Positions 17,762-26,852 are shown, counted from the first letter of the stretch. The stretch: 64,000 bases of DNA from Streptomyces anulatus (GCF_014650675.1 NZ_BMVK01000007.1:372001-436000); one strand, 5' to 3'. The notes: generated by a model not told the origin, from the letters alone. Translations and numbers: made by a program.

Positions 17762-17805
17762 CGCTGCTCTTGATTCGCCGGGGTTTTCCCTGTTCTCTCG
17801 GGAGA

Positions 17806-18252
17806 GTGACCGACTATTCCCCGGACGCCACCGACTGGCGCATCCTCGACGTCCTCCAGCGCGACGGCCGCGCCACTTTCGCCGAGCTCGCACGCGCCGT
17901 CGCCATGTCCCCGAGCGCCGTGACGGAGCGGGTGCGCAGGCTGGAGGAGCTGGGGGTGATCAGCGGGTACGCGGCGGTGGTCGACGCCGAGCGGCTCGGG
18001 CTGCCCCTTCTCGCCCTGGTGCGCCTGCGCTACCCCAACGGGAACTACAAGCCCTTCCACGATCTCCTGGAGACCACGCCGGAGATCATCGAGGCCCACC
18101 ACGTCACGGGCGACGACTGCTTCGTCCTCAAGGTCACGGCCCGTTCGATGAGGCATCTGGAGGAGACCACCGGGCGGATCGGCGCGCTGGGTTCCGTCAC
18201 CACCAGCATCGTGTACTCCTCGCCGCTCCCCCGCCGGGCGATCGGCCGCTGA
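17806..18252 (+). CDS. Lrp/AsnC-family regulator
   Basis: 148 residues: a helix-turn-helix (about 5-60; TFAELARAVAMSPSAVTERV) and a RAM domain (HHVTGDDCFVLKVTARSMRH). The GTG at 17806 matches the usual family start VTDYSPDATDWRILDVLQ. GGGAGA lies too close to be a normal ribosome site, so the message may be leaderless. An ATG at 17770 would add an atypical 12-residue head. It is divergent from the rhodanese gene, so sulfur amino-acid sensing is a reasonable guess. Confidence 0.9.
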   Translation: MTDYSPDATDWRILDVLQRDGRATFAELARAVAMSPSAVTERVRRLEELGVISGYAAVVDAERLGLPLLALVRLRYPNGNYKPFHDLLETTPEIIEAHHVTGDDCFVLKVTARSMRHLEETTGRIGALGSVTTSIVYSSPLPRRAIGR

Positions 18253-18311
18253 CCCGGCGGGCGTACGCGTGGCCGGGCCGGTCACCGGACGTGTCTCCCG
18301 GGCCGTGCCGG

Positions 18312-21300
18312 TCACAGGCGGTGGCGGACGGAGGAGCCCTGACGCTCCTTCACCACTTCCAGCCGGACCGGGATCCGGCGGCGCAGGTCGGCCACGTGGC
18401 TGACGATGCCGACGCTCCGGTCCCGCTCCCGCAGGGAGTCCAGCACGTCGAGCACCTCGTCCAGGGTCTGGTCGTCCAGGCTGCCGAACCCCTCGTCGAT
18501 GAAGAGGGTGTCCAGGCGTACGCCGCCGGCCTCCTCGGTCACGACGTCGGCGAGGCCCAGCGCGAGCGCCAGCGAGGCGAAGAACGTCTCCCCGCCGGAG
18601 AGCGTCGCGGTGTCGCGTTCGCTGCCGGTCCAGGCGTCGACCACATGCAGCCCGAGCCCGGCTCTGCGGCCGCCGGTGCGGGCGTCGGAGTGGACCAGGG
18701 TGTAGCGGCCGGAGGACATCCGCTGGAGCCGTGCGGTGGCGGCGGCCGCCACCTGTTCGAGGCGGGCGGCCAGGACGTACGCCTCCAGGCGCATCTTGCG
18801 CTCGTTGTCGGCGGAGGTGCCCGCCGCCAGACCGGCGAGCCGGGCGATCCGCTCGTACTCCTGGCGCACCGGGCCCAGCCGCCGCACCTCGTCGGCGGCC
18901 TCCCGGGAGAGCCTGGCCAGCTCGGCACAGCGCTCCTCGGCGGCGGCGCGTGCGGAGGAGGCCTCGCGCAGCAGCCATTCCGCTGTGTCGAACTCTCCCT
19001 GCGCGGCGGTCGGTCGAGCGGGGGGCTGCTCGGCGGCCTCGCGGGCGTCGCGTTCGGCGCGGCGGTCGGCGACCGCGGCGGCCTCGGCCTGCCAGGCGTC
19101 GATGCGGTGCTGGAGGTCGCGTTGGGCGGCGGCGTCGAGGAGGGTCGCGGCGGCGGCCTCCGGGGTGTCGAAACCGGCCCGGAACGCCGCGTCGGAGAGC
19201 CGGCCGTCGGCCTCCTTGCGCCTCCGGCCCGTCTCCTGTTCGGCGCGTACGGCCTCGGCGGCCTCCGCGAGCAGCGCCACCCGACGGGTGAGGCGCTCCG
19301 CATACGCGGCGACGGACCCGGACTCGCCCCGGACCACGGCGAGTTCGTCCCGCAGCACGGCCTGTTCGCGGTCGAGCGCCTCCCGCCGGGACGTGCGGGC
19401 GGCGGCCCGGCGCTCGGCCTCCTGCCGGAGTTCGAGACGCCCGAGGTGCTCGCGCTCCGCGGCGTCGAGGGCCTCGCGGGCGGCGTGCGTCCCGGCGGCG
19501 AGGCGGTGCTCCTCGGCATGCTCGGCGGCCAACCGGTCGACGGCGTCCCGGAGTTCGTCGACGGACGGGCCGGGGTCCGCCTTCGTCCCGCCCTCGCCCT
19601 CGCCCCCGGCGGGCTCCGCCACGACGTCCGCCGAAGGATCGGGGACGGCCGCCGAGGGATCGGTGACGGTTGCCGGGGGATCCGTGTCGCGGGCCTCCGC
19701 GTGTGCGGCGGCGTGGCGTTCGCTGACGAGTCCGAGGGCCTGCTCGGCGCGGGCGCGGGTCTCCTCGGCGCGGCGGTGGGCGGTGAGGGCGGCCTCCTCG
19801 GTGGCCCGGTCGACGTGGCCGTCGCCCTCGGTGGCGGGGGCCGGGTGCTCGGCGGAGCCGCAGACGGTGCAGGGCGCGCCGTCGACGAGTCCGGCGGCCA
19901 GCTCCGCCGCGATGTCCCGCAGCCGCCGTTCCCGCAGTCCGAGCCAGGTCTCGTGGGCGTCGAGGGCGGCTTCACGGGCCTCGGTGAGCGTCCGCCGGGT
20001 GACCAGGACCTCGGCGGCCAGTTCGTCGCGGCGGCGGGCGGCCTCCAGTCTGCGGCGGGCCGGGGCGAGGAGTCCGGCGAGCTGTTCGGCGCGGGTCGCC
20101 GCCTCCTGCGCCGTCGCGATACGTTCCCTGAGTCCGGAGTGGACGGCGCCCCAGCCCGCCAGCCAGGCGTCCGCGTCCCGGACGGTCGTGTCGTCGGCCC
20201 GGGACTCGCGCTCCAGCCGGTCCCGTTCCTCGTCGATCGCCGCGCTGCGCGCCTCGGCCCGGCGGGCCGACTCCAGGCCGCCCAGCTCCTGCCGGAACCG
20301 GCGCTCCAGCTCGGTGAGCCGGTCGGGGCCCGCGTCGGCGAGGTCGGGCGGCAGCTGTGCCCTGGCCCGGTCCAGGGCGTCGCCCGCCCGGCGGTGGGCG
20401 CGCTCCGCCTCCTCGCGCAGGTCCAGTGCGGGGGCGACCCGGTCCGCCTTGCGGGCGCGTTCCAGCCGTTCCTGGCAGCGGTCGTGTTCGGGCCGTCGCT
20501 CCTCCAGGGCGGCGGCGCGCCGCACGGTCTCCTCGTACCGCTGCTGGAGGCGGGCGCGTTCGCGCTCGGTGTCCAGCGCGTGGCGTGCCGCGCGCTGCCG
20601 GCCCTCGGCCTCGCTCACGACGCAGTGGGCGATGTCGAGCCGTTCGCGGGCCGTGGACCGGGCGATCGCGGCCCACTCCAGGACGGCTTCGGCGAGACCG
20701 GGTTCGCCGGGCCGGGCGGCGATCGGCGCGGCCTCGGCCCCGACGGGTCCGGCCGCCTGGGCGGTGCGCTGGGCGAGGGCGAGGACCCGCTCGTCGGCGG
20801 CGGTGACCCTGGCCTCGGCGCCCCGGCGCAGTTCGGCGAGTCGTTCCTCGACGGCAGCGAAGCGGCGGGTGTCGAAGAGCCGGCCGAGGAGCTTGCCGCG
20901 GGCTTCGGCGTCCGCGCGCAGGAAGCGGGCGAAGTCGCCCTGCGGCAACAGGACCACCTGGCAGAACTGGTCCCGGCTCATGCCGATGAGCTGGGTCAGC
21001 TCCTCGCCGATCTCCTGGTGCGACTTGCTGAGGGCCTGCCAGCCGCGCTCGGGGTCGTAACCGCGCAGCCGGCTCTGCGCCTTCTCCACGGTGAATCCGT
21101 CGCCGCGCTTCTTCGGGCGGGGCTGGGCCGGGCTGCGGGTGACTTCGAGGCGCCGGCCGCCGACAGTCAGCTCCAGCTGGACCTCGGTGGACAGGTCCGC
21201 GGGCGCGTGGTCGCTGCGCAGGGAGGCCCCGGGGCTCTGCCGGGCGCCGGGGACGGCTCCGTACAGGGCGAAGCAGACGGCGTCCAGGACGGACGTCTTC

Positions 21301-21419
21301 CCCGCGCCGGTGGGGCCGTGGAGCAGGAAGAGACCGGCGGAGGAGAGGGCGTCGAAGTCGACTTCCTGGGTGGCGCCGAACGGGCCGAAGGCGGTGATGC
21401 TCAGGCGGTGCAGTCTCAC
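18312..21419 (-). CDS. sbcC: SbcC, large subunit of the SbcCD DNA-hairpin nuclease
   Basis: 1035 residues of the SMC/Rad50 type: N-terminal Walker A GPTGAGKTS near residue 35, long Arg/Glu/Ala-rich coiled coils, a central zinc hook CTVC near residue 500, then LSGGETFFASLALALGLADV and Walker B TLFIDEGFGSLD. With SbcD it cuts hairpins and palindromes and trims double-strand ends. The GTG at 21419 overlaps the sbcD stop (GTGA), giving VRLHRLSITAFGPF, the expected start. Confidence 0.95.
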   Translation of the reverse strand: MRLHRLSITAFGPFGATQEVDFDALSSAGLFLLHGPTGAGKTSVLDAVCFALYGAVPGARQSPGASLRSDHAPADLSTEVQLELTVGGRRLEVTRSPAQPRPKKRGDGFTVEKAQSRLRGYDPERGWQALSKSHQEIGEELTQLIGMSRDQFCQVVLLPQGDFARFLRADAEARGKLLGRLFDTRRFAAVEERLAELRRGAEARVTAADERVLALAQRTAQAAGPVGAEAAPIAARPGEPGLAEAVLEWAAIARSTARERLDIAHCVVSEAEGRQRAARHALDTERERARLQQRYEETVRRAAALEERRPEHDRCQERLERARKADRVAPALDLREEAERAHRRAGDALDRARAQLPPDLADAGPDRLTELERRFRQELGGLESARRAEARSAAIDEERDRLERESRADDTTVRDADAWLAGWGAVHSGLRERIATAQEAATRAEQLAGLLAPARRRLEAARRRDELAAEVLVTRRTLTEAREAALDAHETWLGLRERRLRDIAAELAAGLVDGAPCTVCGSAEHPAPATEGDGHVDRATEEAALTAHRRAEETRARAEQALGLVSERHAAAHAEARDTDPPATVTDPSAAVPDPSADVVAEPAGGEGEGGTKADPGPSVDELRDAVDRLAAEHAEEHRLAAGTHAAREALDAAEREHLGRLELRQEAERRAAARTSRREALDREQAVLRDELAVVRGESGSVAAYAERLTRRVALLAEAAEAVRAEQETGRRRKEADGRLSDAAFRAGFDTPEAAAATLLDAAAQRDLQHRIDAWQAEAAAVADRRAERDAREAAEQPPARPTAAQGEFDTAEWLLREASSARAAAEERCAELARLSREAADEVRRLGPVRQEYERIARLAGLAAGTSADNERKMRLEAYVLAARLEQVAAAATARLQRMSSGRYTLVHSDARTGGRRAGLGLHVVDAWTGSERDTATLSGGETFFASLALALGLADVVTEEAGGVRLDTLFIDEGFGSLDDQTLDEVLDVLDSLRERDRSVGIVSHVADLRRRIPVRLEVVKERQGSSVRHRL

Positions 21420-22585
21420 CGGGACACCTCGCGCACGGTCTCGTCCACCCGTACGTCGTCGAACGCGGCCCGCAGCACGGTGCGTTCGAGGTCGCTCGGG
21501 CCGCTGCCGCCGCGGACATGGGCGACGAAGTCCTCGGCGATCTGGTGGTCGTCGCGGCCCTGGAGGCGCTGCGCGTAGGAAGCCCCCGGGTCGTCCGGTG
21601 GCCGCTCGGGGTCGAAGACGAGGCTGAGGGTGTGCGGGAAGCGCCGGGCGAGGCGGGCCATGGGCTCGGCGGGGCGCACCGGGTCGGTGAGGGTGGCCTC
21701 GACCCAGGCGTGCTCGTGGCGTTCCAGGACGGGGTCCTCCAGGAGGGTGTCGAGCCGGCCGCGGAGCCGGGCCAGGGGCCGCTCCACGGGGCAGTCGATC
21801 CGTTCCTCGGCCGCGATGTCTCCGTCGCCGTCGAGGTCGATGAGCCACATGGTCTTGCGGTGGTCGGCCTCGGAGAAGGAGTAGGCGAGCGGGGAGCCGG
21901 AGTAGCGGACCCGGCTCGTGACCCGCTGGGAGCCGTGGAGATGGCCGAGGGCCACGTAGCCGACGCCGTCGAAGACCCCGGCCGGGACCGCCGCGACCCC
22001 GCCGACGGTGATGTCGCGCTCGCTGTCGCTGGGCTCCCCGCCCGCCACGAAGGCGTGCGCGAGGACGACGGAGCGGGTGCCCCCGGGGCGGGTGGCGAGG
22101 TCGGCGCGGACCCGGTCCATGGCGGCGGTGAGGACGGCCTCATGGCCGGCCTTGGCGGCCCGGAGGGTGTCCTTGACCAGGGCCGGTTCCAGGTAGGGCA
22201 GCCCGTAGAACGCCACGTCGCCGTGGTCGTCGGCGAGCACGACCGGGGTGGCGCAGTTCTCCGGGTCGGTCCGCAGGTGGATCCCGGCCCGTTCGAAGAG
22301 CCCGGCGCCTACGCCGAGCCGGCGGGCGGAGTCGTGGTTGCCGGAGATCATGACGGTGGGGACGCCCGCGGCGGCGAGCCGGTGCAGTGCGCGGTCGAAC
22401 AGCTCGACGGCGGTGAGCGGCGGGACGGCCCGGTCGTAGACGTCGCCCGCGACGAGGACGACGTCCACCTCGCGTTCCCGGACGGTCGCCACGAGGTGGT
22501 CGAGGTAGGCGGCCTGGGCGTCGAGGAGGGAGACGCGGTGGAAGGACCGGCCCAGGTGCCAGTCCGAGGTGTGCAGGATCCTCAC
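21416..22585 (-). CDS. sbcD: SbcD, nuclease subunit of SbcCD
   Basis: 389 residues with the metallophosphatase motifs in order: SDWHLGRSFH, GDVYDR, GNHDS and GHLHGSQ. It is the Mn-dependent nuclease partner of SbcC, coupled to it by a 4-bp overlap. The GTG at 22585 (VRILHTSDWHLG) has GGAG at a good distance and is the family start. The frame is open for a further 55 codons upstream to a GTG at 22750 through a 27-bp tandem repeat, so an extended form cannot be excluded. Confidence 0.94.
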   Translation of the reverse strand: MRILHTSDWHLGRSFHRVSLLDAQAAYLDHLVATVREREVDVVLVAGDVYDRAVPPLTAVELFDRALHRLAAAGVPTVMISGNHDSARRLGVGAGLFERAGIHLRTDPENCATPVVLADDHGDVAFYGLPYLEPALVKDTLRAAKAGHEAVLTAAMDRVRADLATRPGGTRSVVLAHAFVAGGEPSDSERDITVGGVAAVPAGVFDGVGYVALGHLHGSQRVTSRVRYSGSPLAYSFSEADHRKTMWLIDLDGDGDIAAEERIDCPVERPLARLRGRLDTLLEDPVLERHEHAWVEATLTDPVRPAEPMARLARRFPHTLSLVFDPERPPDDPGASYAQRLQGRDDHQIAEDFVAHVRGGSGPSDLERTVLRAAFDDVRVDETVREVSR

Positions 22586-22590
22586 GCCAT

Positions 22591-22695
22591 CACTCCGCCG
22601 GACTCGGCCCGCATCGACGTTCCGGTTCCGGCGTGCACCGTCGCTCCGCCGGATCCGGCCCGCATCGTCGTTCCGCCGGTTCCGGCCTGCATCGT
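22591..22695. repeat. 27-bp tandem repeat upstream of sbcD
   Basis: Four imperfect head-to-tail units at 22591-22617, 22618-22641, 22642-22668 and 22669-22695 have lengths 27, 24, 27 and 27. They share a C-TCCGCCGG-TCCGGCC-GCATCG pattern. All unit lengths are multiples of three, and on the minus strand they would encode DAGR-x-RR-x-D repeats in frame with sbcD. Confidence 0.75.
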
Positions 22696-22848
22696 CGTCG
22701 TCCTCCACCCCGTGGGCCGCGCACCGGCGGCCCGTGATTCCGCTCGGCACCGACCACGCTAACGCCGCCGGGCCGCCGAACCCGCATCGATCATGATTTC
22801 GGTGTCCGTGGGATTGCCCTCATCGCGCGCGTTCGGACCCCGGCGTCG

Positions 22849-23475
22849 TCACACGTCGCCGTACGCCTCGCCGCCCAGCTCCAGCGTGGCGGTCCCGGCG
22901 GTCGCGTCGGCCAGCCAGGCGGTGAACGCCTCGACGTCGCCGTCCGGCAGCCCGATGCCGATGGTGACGGCCTCGGCGTACCGCACCTCGCGGACGTCCC
23001 GCCCGGTGGCCCGCAGGTCGTTCTCCAGCTTTCCGGCGCGTTGGTGGTCGACCCGGATCGTGGCGAGCCGGAAGCGCTGCCGGGTGATGGTGCCGAGCGC
23101 GTCGAGGGCTTCGCCGACCACTCCCCCGTACGCGCGGATCAGTCCGCCCGCGCCGAGTTTGACCCCGCCGTAGTAGCGGGTGACGACCGCCGCGGTGTAC
23201 CGCACCTCGCGCCGCATGAGCATCTGGAGCATCGGGACGCCCGCGGTTCCGCCGGGTTCGCCGTCGTCGCTCGCCTTCTGCACGGAGGCGTCGGCGCCGA
23301 TCACGTACGCGAAGCAGTTGTGGGAGGCGGCCGGATGCTCCTTGCGGACGCGGGCGACGAAGTCCTGCGCTTCCTGTTCGGTGGCGGCGGGGGCGAGGGA
23401 GCAGAGGAAACGGGATCGGTTGATCTCGCTCTCGTGCACACCCGCGCGGGCGACGGTCCGGTACTGCTCCTGCAT
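22849..23475 (-). CDS. YigZ/IMPACT (UPF0029) family protein
   Basis: 208 residues with the family signature in TRYYGGVKLGAGGLIRAYGG and ASDDGEPGGTAGVPM. The N-terminal half is the IMPACT RNase-H-like fold, and the C-terminal part is the ferredoxin-like UPF0029 domain. Bacterial members have no settled role; eukaryotic IMPACT modulates Gcn2. It is transcribed alone, divergent from the CoA-binding protein gene. Confidence 0.9.
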   Translation of the reverse strand: MQEQYRTVARAGVHESEINRSRFLCSLAPAATEQEAQDFVARVRKEHPAASHNCFAYVIGADASVQKASDDGEPGGTAGVPMLQMLMRREVRYTAAVVTRYYGGVKLGAGGLIRAYGGVVGEALDALGTITRQRFRLATIRVDHQRAGKLENDLRATGRDVREVRYAEAVTIGIGLPDGDVEAFTAWLADATAGTATLELGGEAYGDV

Positions 23476-23550
23476 CCGTCCACCCTATGCGCCGCCGCGA
23501 GGACGGGGCCCGGCGGGAATGAGCGGGCGGGGCTCGTCGGTTGTCCCGGC

Positions 23551-23982
23551 ATGAACGCAGACGACACGTACGCGGCCCCCTCGACGATCAGGCGGATTCT
23601 CCAGGACACCGGCGACACCTGGGCGGTGGTGGGCCTGTCCGGCAACCGTTCCCGGGCCGCCTACGGTGTGGCGGAGGTCCTTCAGCGGTTCGGCAAGCGG
23701 GTGGTGCCGGTGCATCCGAAGGCCGAGACGGTGCACGGGGAGCAGGGGTACGCCTCGCTCGCGGACATCCCCTTCCCCGTCGACGTGGTGGACGTGTTCG
23801 TCAACAGCGAGCTGGCGGGCGGCGTCGCGGACGAGGCGGTGGCGGTGGGGGCGAAGGCGGTGTGGTTCCAGCTCGGCGTCGTGGACCCGGACGCCTTCGA
23901 GCGGACGCGCGCGGCCGGGCTGGACATGGTCATGGACCGGTGCCCCGCGATCGAGATCCCGCGGCTGGTCGGACCCGCCTGA
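23551..23982 (+). CDS. CoA-binding domain protein (YccU-like)
   Basis: A 143-residue single Rossmann domain of the succinyl-CoA-synthetase-alpha type: AVVGLSGNRSRAAYGVAEVL binds nucleotide, with VPVHPKAETVHGE, DVVDVFVNS and VMDRCPAIE typical of YccU-like proteins. These bind CoA and are thought to regulate metabolism; no catalytic role is established. A GTG-start acetyltransferase gene follows after 59 bp. Confidence 0.88.
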   Translation: MNADDTYAAPSTIRRILQDTGDTWAVVGLSGNRSRAAYGVAEVLQRFGKRVVPVHPKAETVHGEQGYASLADIPFPVDVVDVFVNSELAGGVADEAVAVGAKAVWFQLGVVDPDAFERTRAAGLDMVMDRCPAIEIPRLVGPA

Positions 23983-24041
23983 GCGGACCGGGTGTACGGA
24001 CCGGGTGTGCGGGCCGCCCCGGGACGGGAAGGATCCCCGCC

Positions 24042-24878
24042 GTGGACGACGTACTCGACGCAGACGTGCACGACGCAGATGTGCTCGACGGGGCCCGGAC
24101 GACGGCCGCTCTGACCGCACTGGGCGTGCGGCCCGGCGATGTGCTCCTGGTGCACGCCTCGCTGCGGTCGCTGGGGCCGGTGGCGGACGGTGCCCGGGGC
24201 GTGCTGGGCGCTGTGCGCCGGGCCGTGGGGCCGACGGGGACCCTGGTGGTCCCCGCCTTCACCCCGGAGAACTCCGACACCTCCCCGCACTACCGCGAGC
24301 GGGTACGGGGCCTGGACGCGGGGGCCGTCGACGCCGTGCGCGCCTCGATGGAGCCGTACGACCCGGCCGTGACCCCCGCGCCGTCGATGGGCGCGCTGGC
24401 CGAGGCCGTACGGACGGCGGCGGGGGCCGGGCGCAGCGCGCATCCGCAGACCTCGTTCGCCGCGCTCGGCCCGGACGCGGCGCGGCTGCTCGCCGGGCAC
24501 CGGGCCGACTGCCATCTCGGGGAGGACTCGCCGCTGGCCCGGCTGTACGAGGCGGACGCCCGGATTCTGCTGCTCGGCACCGGCTACGCCACCTGTACGG
24601 CGTTCCACCTGGGCGAGTACCGGATGCCCGGCCCGCCGCGCCGCAGCTACCGCTGTGTGGTGACGTCGCGGGGGGTGCGCCGGTGGTGGGAGTACGAGGA
24701 TGTCGCCCTGGACGACGGGGACTTCGCCGTCCTGGGCGCGGCGTTCGAGGATGCCGCAGCCGACGGTGACGTACGCGCGGGGCGGGTGGGCGCGGCAGCC
24801 TGCAGGCTCGTCCGGCTGCGCCCCGCCGTCGACTTCGCCACGGACTGGCTCACGGAGCACCGGCGGACCGGCGGCTGA
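24042..24878 (+). CDS. AAC(3)-type N-acetyltransferase
   Basis: 278 residues of the aminoglycoside 3-N-acetyltransferase/YokD fold: DVLLVHASLRSLG, LVVPAFTPENS, HPQTSFAALG and LLLGTGYATCTAFHLGEYRM. Members acetylate aminoglycosides or other amines with acetyl-CoA; the substrate here is not decided by sequence. The GTG at 24042 follows GGGAAGGATC. Its first 20 residues contain three pentapeptide repeats that extend the normal N-terminus. Confidence 0.85.
   Translation: MDDVLDADVHDADVLDGARTTAALTALGVRPGDVLLVHASLRSLGPVADGARGVLGAVRRAVGPTGTLVVPAFTPENSDTSPHYRERVRGLDAGAVDAVRASMEPYDPAVTPAPSMGALAEAVRTAAGAGRSAHPQTSFAALGPDAARLLAGHRADCHLGEDSPLARLYEADARILLLGTGYATCTAFHLGEYRMPGPPRRSYRCVVTSRGVRRWWEYEDVALDDGDFAVLGAAFEDAAADGDVRAGRVGAAACRLVRLRPAVDFATDWLTEHRRTGG
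24051..24095 (+). repeat. 15-bp tandem repeat in the acetyltransferase N-terminus
   Basis: Three head-to-tail 15-bp units (24051-24065, 24066-24080, 24081-24095) encode VLDAD, VHDAD and VLDGA. In-frame expansion is possible without disrupting the protein. Confidence 0.7.
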
Positions 24879-24973
24879 GAGGGAGCCACTGCCCGCACAG
24901 GCGCTCTGTCGTGCCGCGTTAGGAGTCCCTAGAGTGACTCTGCTCGAACAGCGGCCGGCGGGGGGACCGAGGC

Positions 24974-25657
24974 GTGAGGACGTCGCAGCGGGTGGTGCGG
25001 AGAAATCGCGTCTTCTCGCGCCTGTTGACCTGCATGGTCTATCTGTCCCTGCTCCTGCTCGCCTACAGCGTGTGGCGTACGAACGCTCCGGACACCCTCA
25101 CGGACTCCTGGCCGTGGAAGCTCGAACTGCTGGACGGGCAGAGCGCCACGACCGCGGTGGTCGGCAGTATGGGCGCCGCGCTGGCCAGGGGGCAGTACGC
25201 GCGAGCTGTCCGCCCCGCGCTCGGGTACTACGGGCGGGCCACGGCCGGCATCGCTCCCGACGACCGGCTCGTCTGGGCCTGCCACGTCGTCAACGCCGCC
25301 CAGGACGTGGCCGTGGTCGACGGGATCGCCTACCGGGTCGTCCTCACCGGGGACGCGGACCCCACCGACGACGAGACGGGCTGGGTGGACCGGGAACGGG
25401 CGAAGCGGGCGATCGAGGAACGCGGGCCGGTGGACCGGTCGGACTTCTCCCTCCATTTCATCAGCGCCGACAAGCCCCTTCCGGCGCAGGGCCTGATGCT
25501 GATCGGCTGGTTCACCGAGGAGGCGATGGCGGAAGTCCGTGACGTCCATGTGCGGCTACGCGTCACGGACCGGGTGGGCGACACCCATGAGCGCATCATC
25601 GACGTGCTGAAGGGCGCCGACCGGTCGCTACGGCGCGTCGACCCGCCGCTCTTCTGA
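24974..25657 (+). CDS. Membrane-anchored protein of unknown function
   Basis: 227 residues: a basic N-terminus, one membrane helix at about 17-33 (LLTCMVYLSLLLLAYSVW), then an extracytoplasmic domain of mixed composition with no motif I recognise. The GTG at 24974 follows a GGGGGGACCGAGG stretch. The single anchor suggests a cell-surface protein. It lies alone between the acetyltransferase and the convergent YbaK gene. Confidence 0.75.
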   Translation: MRTSQRVVRRNRVFSRLLTCMVYLSLLLLAYSVWRTNAPDTLTDSWPWKLELLDGQSATTAVVGSMGAALARGQYARAVRPALGYYGRATAGIAPDDRLVWACHVVNAAQDVAVVDGIAYRVVLTGDADPTDDETGWVDRERAKRAIEERGPVDRSDFSLHFISADKPLPAQGLMLIGWFTEEAMAEVRDVHVRLRVTDRVGDTHERIIDVLKGADRSLRRVDPPLF

Positions 25658-25680
25658 CCCGGGTCCCGGCGCTCCCGCGC

Positions 25681-26235
25681 TCAGACGCCGAGGCCCTCGA
25701 CGAGGACGGCGCCCGGGAGGGCGGCGAGCGCCTTGCCGGGGACGATGAGCTTGCCGCGCCGGCTGCCGCTGCCGATCAGGACCCACTCCTCGTCCACCAC
25801 GGCGGGGTCCAGCAGGAGGGGCCAGGCGGCGGGCAGGCCGATCGGGGTGATGCCGCCGTACTCCATGCCGCTCTCGCCGACCGCCGTGTCCATCGACGCG
25901 AAGGAGGCCTTGCGGGCGCCGAGGTGTCTGCGGACCGCGCCGTTGACGTCGACCCGGGTGCGGGAGAGCACCACGCAGGCGGCGAGGGTGACGTCCTGGC
26001 CGCGCTTGCCCGCCACGACGACGCAGTTGGCCGAGGTGTCCAGCAGTTCCACGCCGTGGTGCTCGGCGAAGACCGCGGTGTCGGCGACGGCCGGGTCGCT
26101 GTCGACGTGGATGACCTGCTCGGCGGTGAACTCTCCCCAGCCGGCGGTCAGGGCCGCGACGACGGGGGCGGGGAGCAGGTCGAGCCGTTCCGCAGCGGGA
26201 GCGGCGTCCTCGAAGGTGCCGATGGGTGCGCGCAT
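25681..26235 (-). CDS. YbaK/EbsC-type aminoacyl-tRNA deacylase-like protein
   Basis: 184 residues of the prolyl-tRNA-editing fold: NCVVVAGKRGQDVTLAACVV holds the usual conserved Lys region, and GGITPIGLP is the family Gly-rich substrate loop. These proteins hydrolyse mischarged Cys- or Ala-tRNA. The ATG at 26235 is chosen; a GTG at 26244 is also in frame. It lies 44 bp downstream of the XRE-cupin regulator gene on the same strand, so the two probably form an operon. Confidence 0.87.
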   Translation of the reverse strand: MRAPIGTFEDAAPAAERLDLLPAPVVAALTAGWGEFTAEQVIHVDSDPAVADTAVFAEHHGVELLDTSANCVVVAGKRGQDVTLAACVVLSRTRVDVNGAVRRHLGARKASFASMDTAVGESGMEYGGITPIGLPAAWPLLLDPAVVDEEWVLIGSGSRRGKLIVPGKALAALPGAVLVEGLGV

Positions 26236-26279
26236 GGCGCTCACGCTAACAGCGGCGGGCGCGAGGCCGGCCGGGCGTC

Positions 26280-26852
26280 TCAGCGGACGGGCGGGATGGC
26301 GACGGCCATGGTGAACACGGTCGGTTCGTCGCCCTCGTTGCGGTAGCCGTGCGGCACGTGCGCCTCGAAGGCGGCGGAGGTCCCGGCGGGGACCGGGTGG
26401 GTGCGGCCGTCGACGACGAGGGTCAGTTCGCCCTCGGTCGCGTGGAGGAGTTCGACGGTGCCCTCGGGGTGCGGGTCGGAGGTGGTGCCCTCCCCCGGCA
26501 TCAGCCGGCAGGTCCACAGTTCGAGCGGGCCGCGGGCCTCGGCGCCGACGAGCAGCGTGGTGGAACTCCCCGCCTCGGTGGACCACATACGGACGGCCTG
26601 GCTCTCCGGGACCAGCCGGACCTGGGCGCCCTGCTCGTGGTCGAGGAGGGTGGTGATGCTGACGCCGAGCGCGTCGGCCAGCTTGACCGTGGTGCCGACG
26701 CTCGGGTTCGTCCGCGCCTGCTCGATCTGGATGATCATCCCGCGGCTGACTCCGGCGCGGGCCGCGAGGGCGTCGAGGGTGAAGCCGCGCTCCCCCCGCC
26801 AGCGCTTGAGGTTGCGGGCCAGCGACTGGGTGAGCTGGTCGAGGTCGGACAC
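26280..26852 (-). CDS. XRE-cupin regulator
   Basis: 190 residues: an XRE helix-turn-helix (about 10-70; TLDALAARAGVSRGMIIQIE) joined to a C-terminal cupin (about 110-185; TVELLHATEGELTLVVDG, HVPHGYRNEG) that binds a small ligand. This layout is that of SutR/PuuR-type regulators. It lies directly upstream of the YbaK-type gene. A near-palindrome TGCAC...GTGCA about 100 bp upstream is a candidate operator. Confidence 0.9.
   Translation of the reverse strand: MSDLDQLTQSLARNLKRWRGERGFTLDALAARAGVSRGMIIQIEQARTNPSVGTTVKLADALGVSITTLLDHEQGAQVRLVPESQAVRMWSTEAGSSTTLLVGAEARGPLELWTCRLMPGEGTTSDPHPEGTVELLHATEGELTLVVDGRTHPVPAGTSAAFEAHVPHGYRNEGDEPTVFTMAVAIPPVR

Noticed and set aside
16635..21578. 1647-codon plus-strand open frame
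   Set aside because: It is the antisense and out-of-frame shadow of the ATP-grasp, AsnC and sbcC genes; composition is unbalanced (Gly/Arg/Ala-rich) and no domain is visible.
22585..22750. Confident extended start of sbcD at 22750
   Set aside because: Family proteins start at the ILHTSDWHLG segment and a good ribosome site precedes GTG 22585; the extension is kept only as a question.
24042..24878. Confirmed aminoglycoside-resistance gene
   Set aside because: The AAC(3) fold also covers non-antibiotic acetyltransferases and no producer cluster is adjacent.
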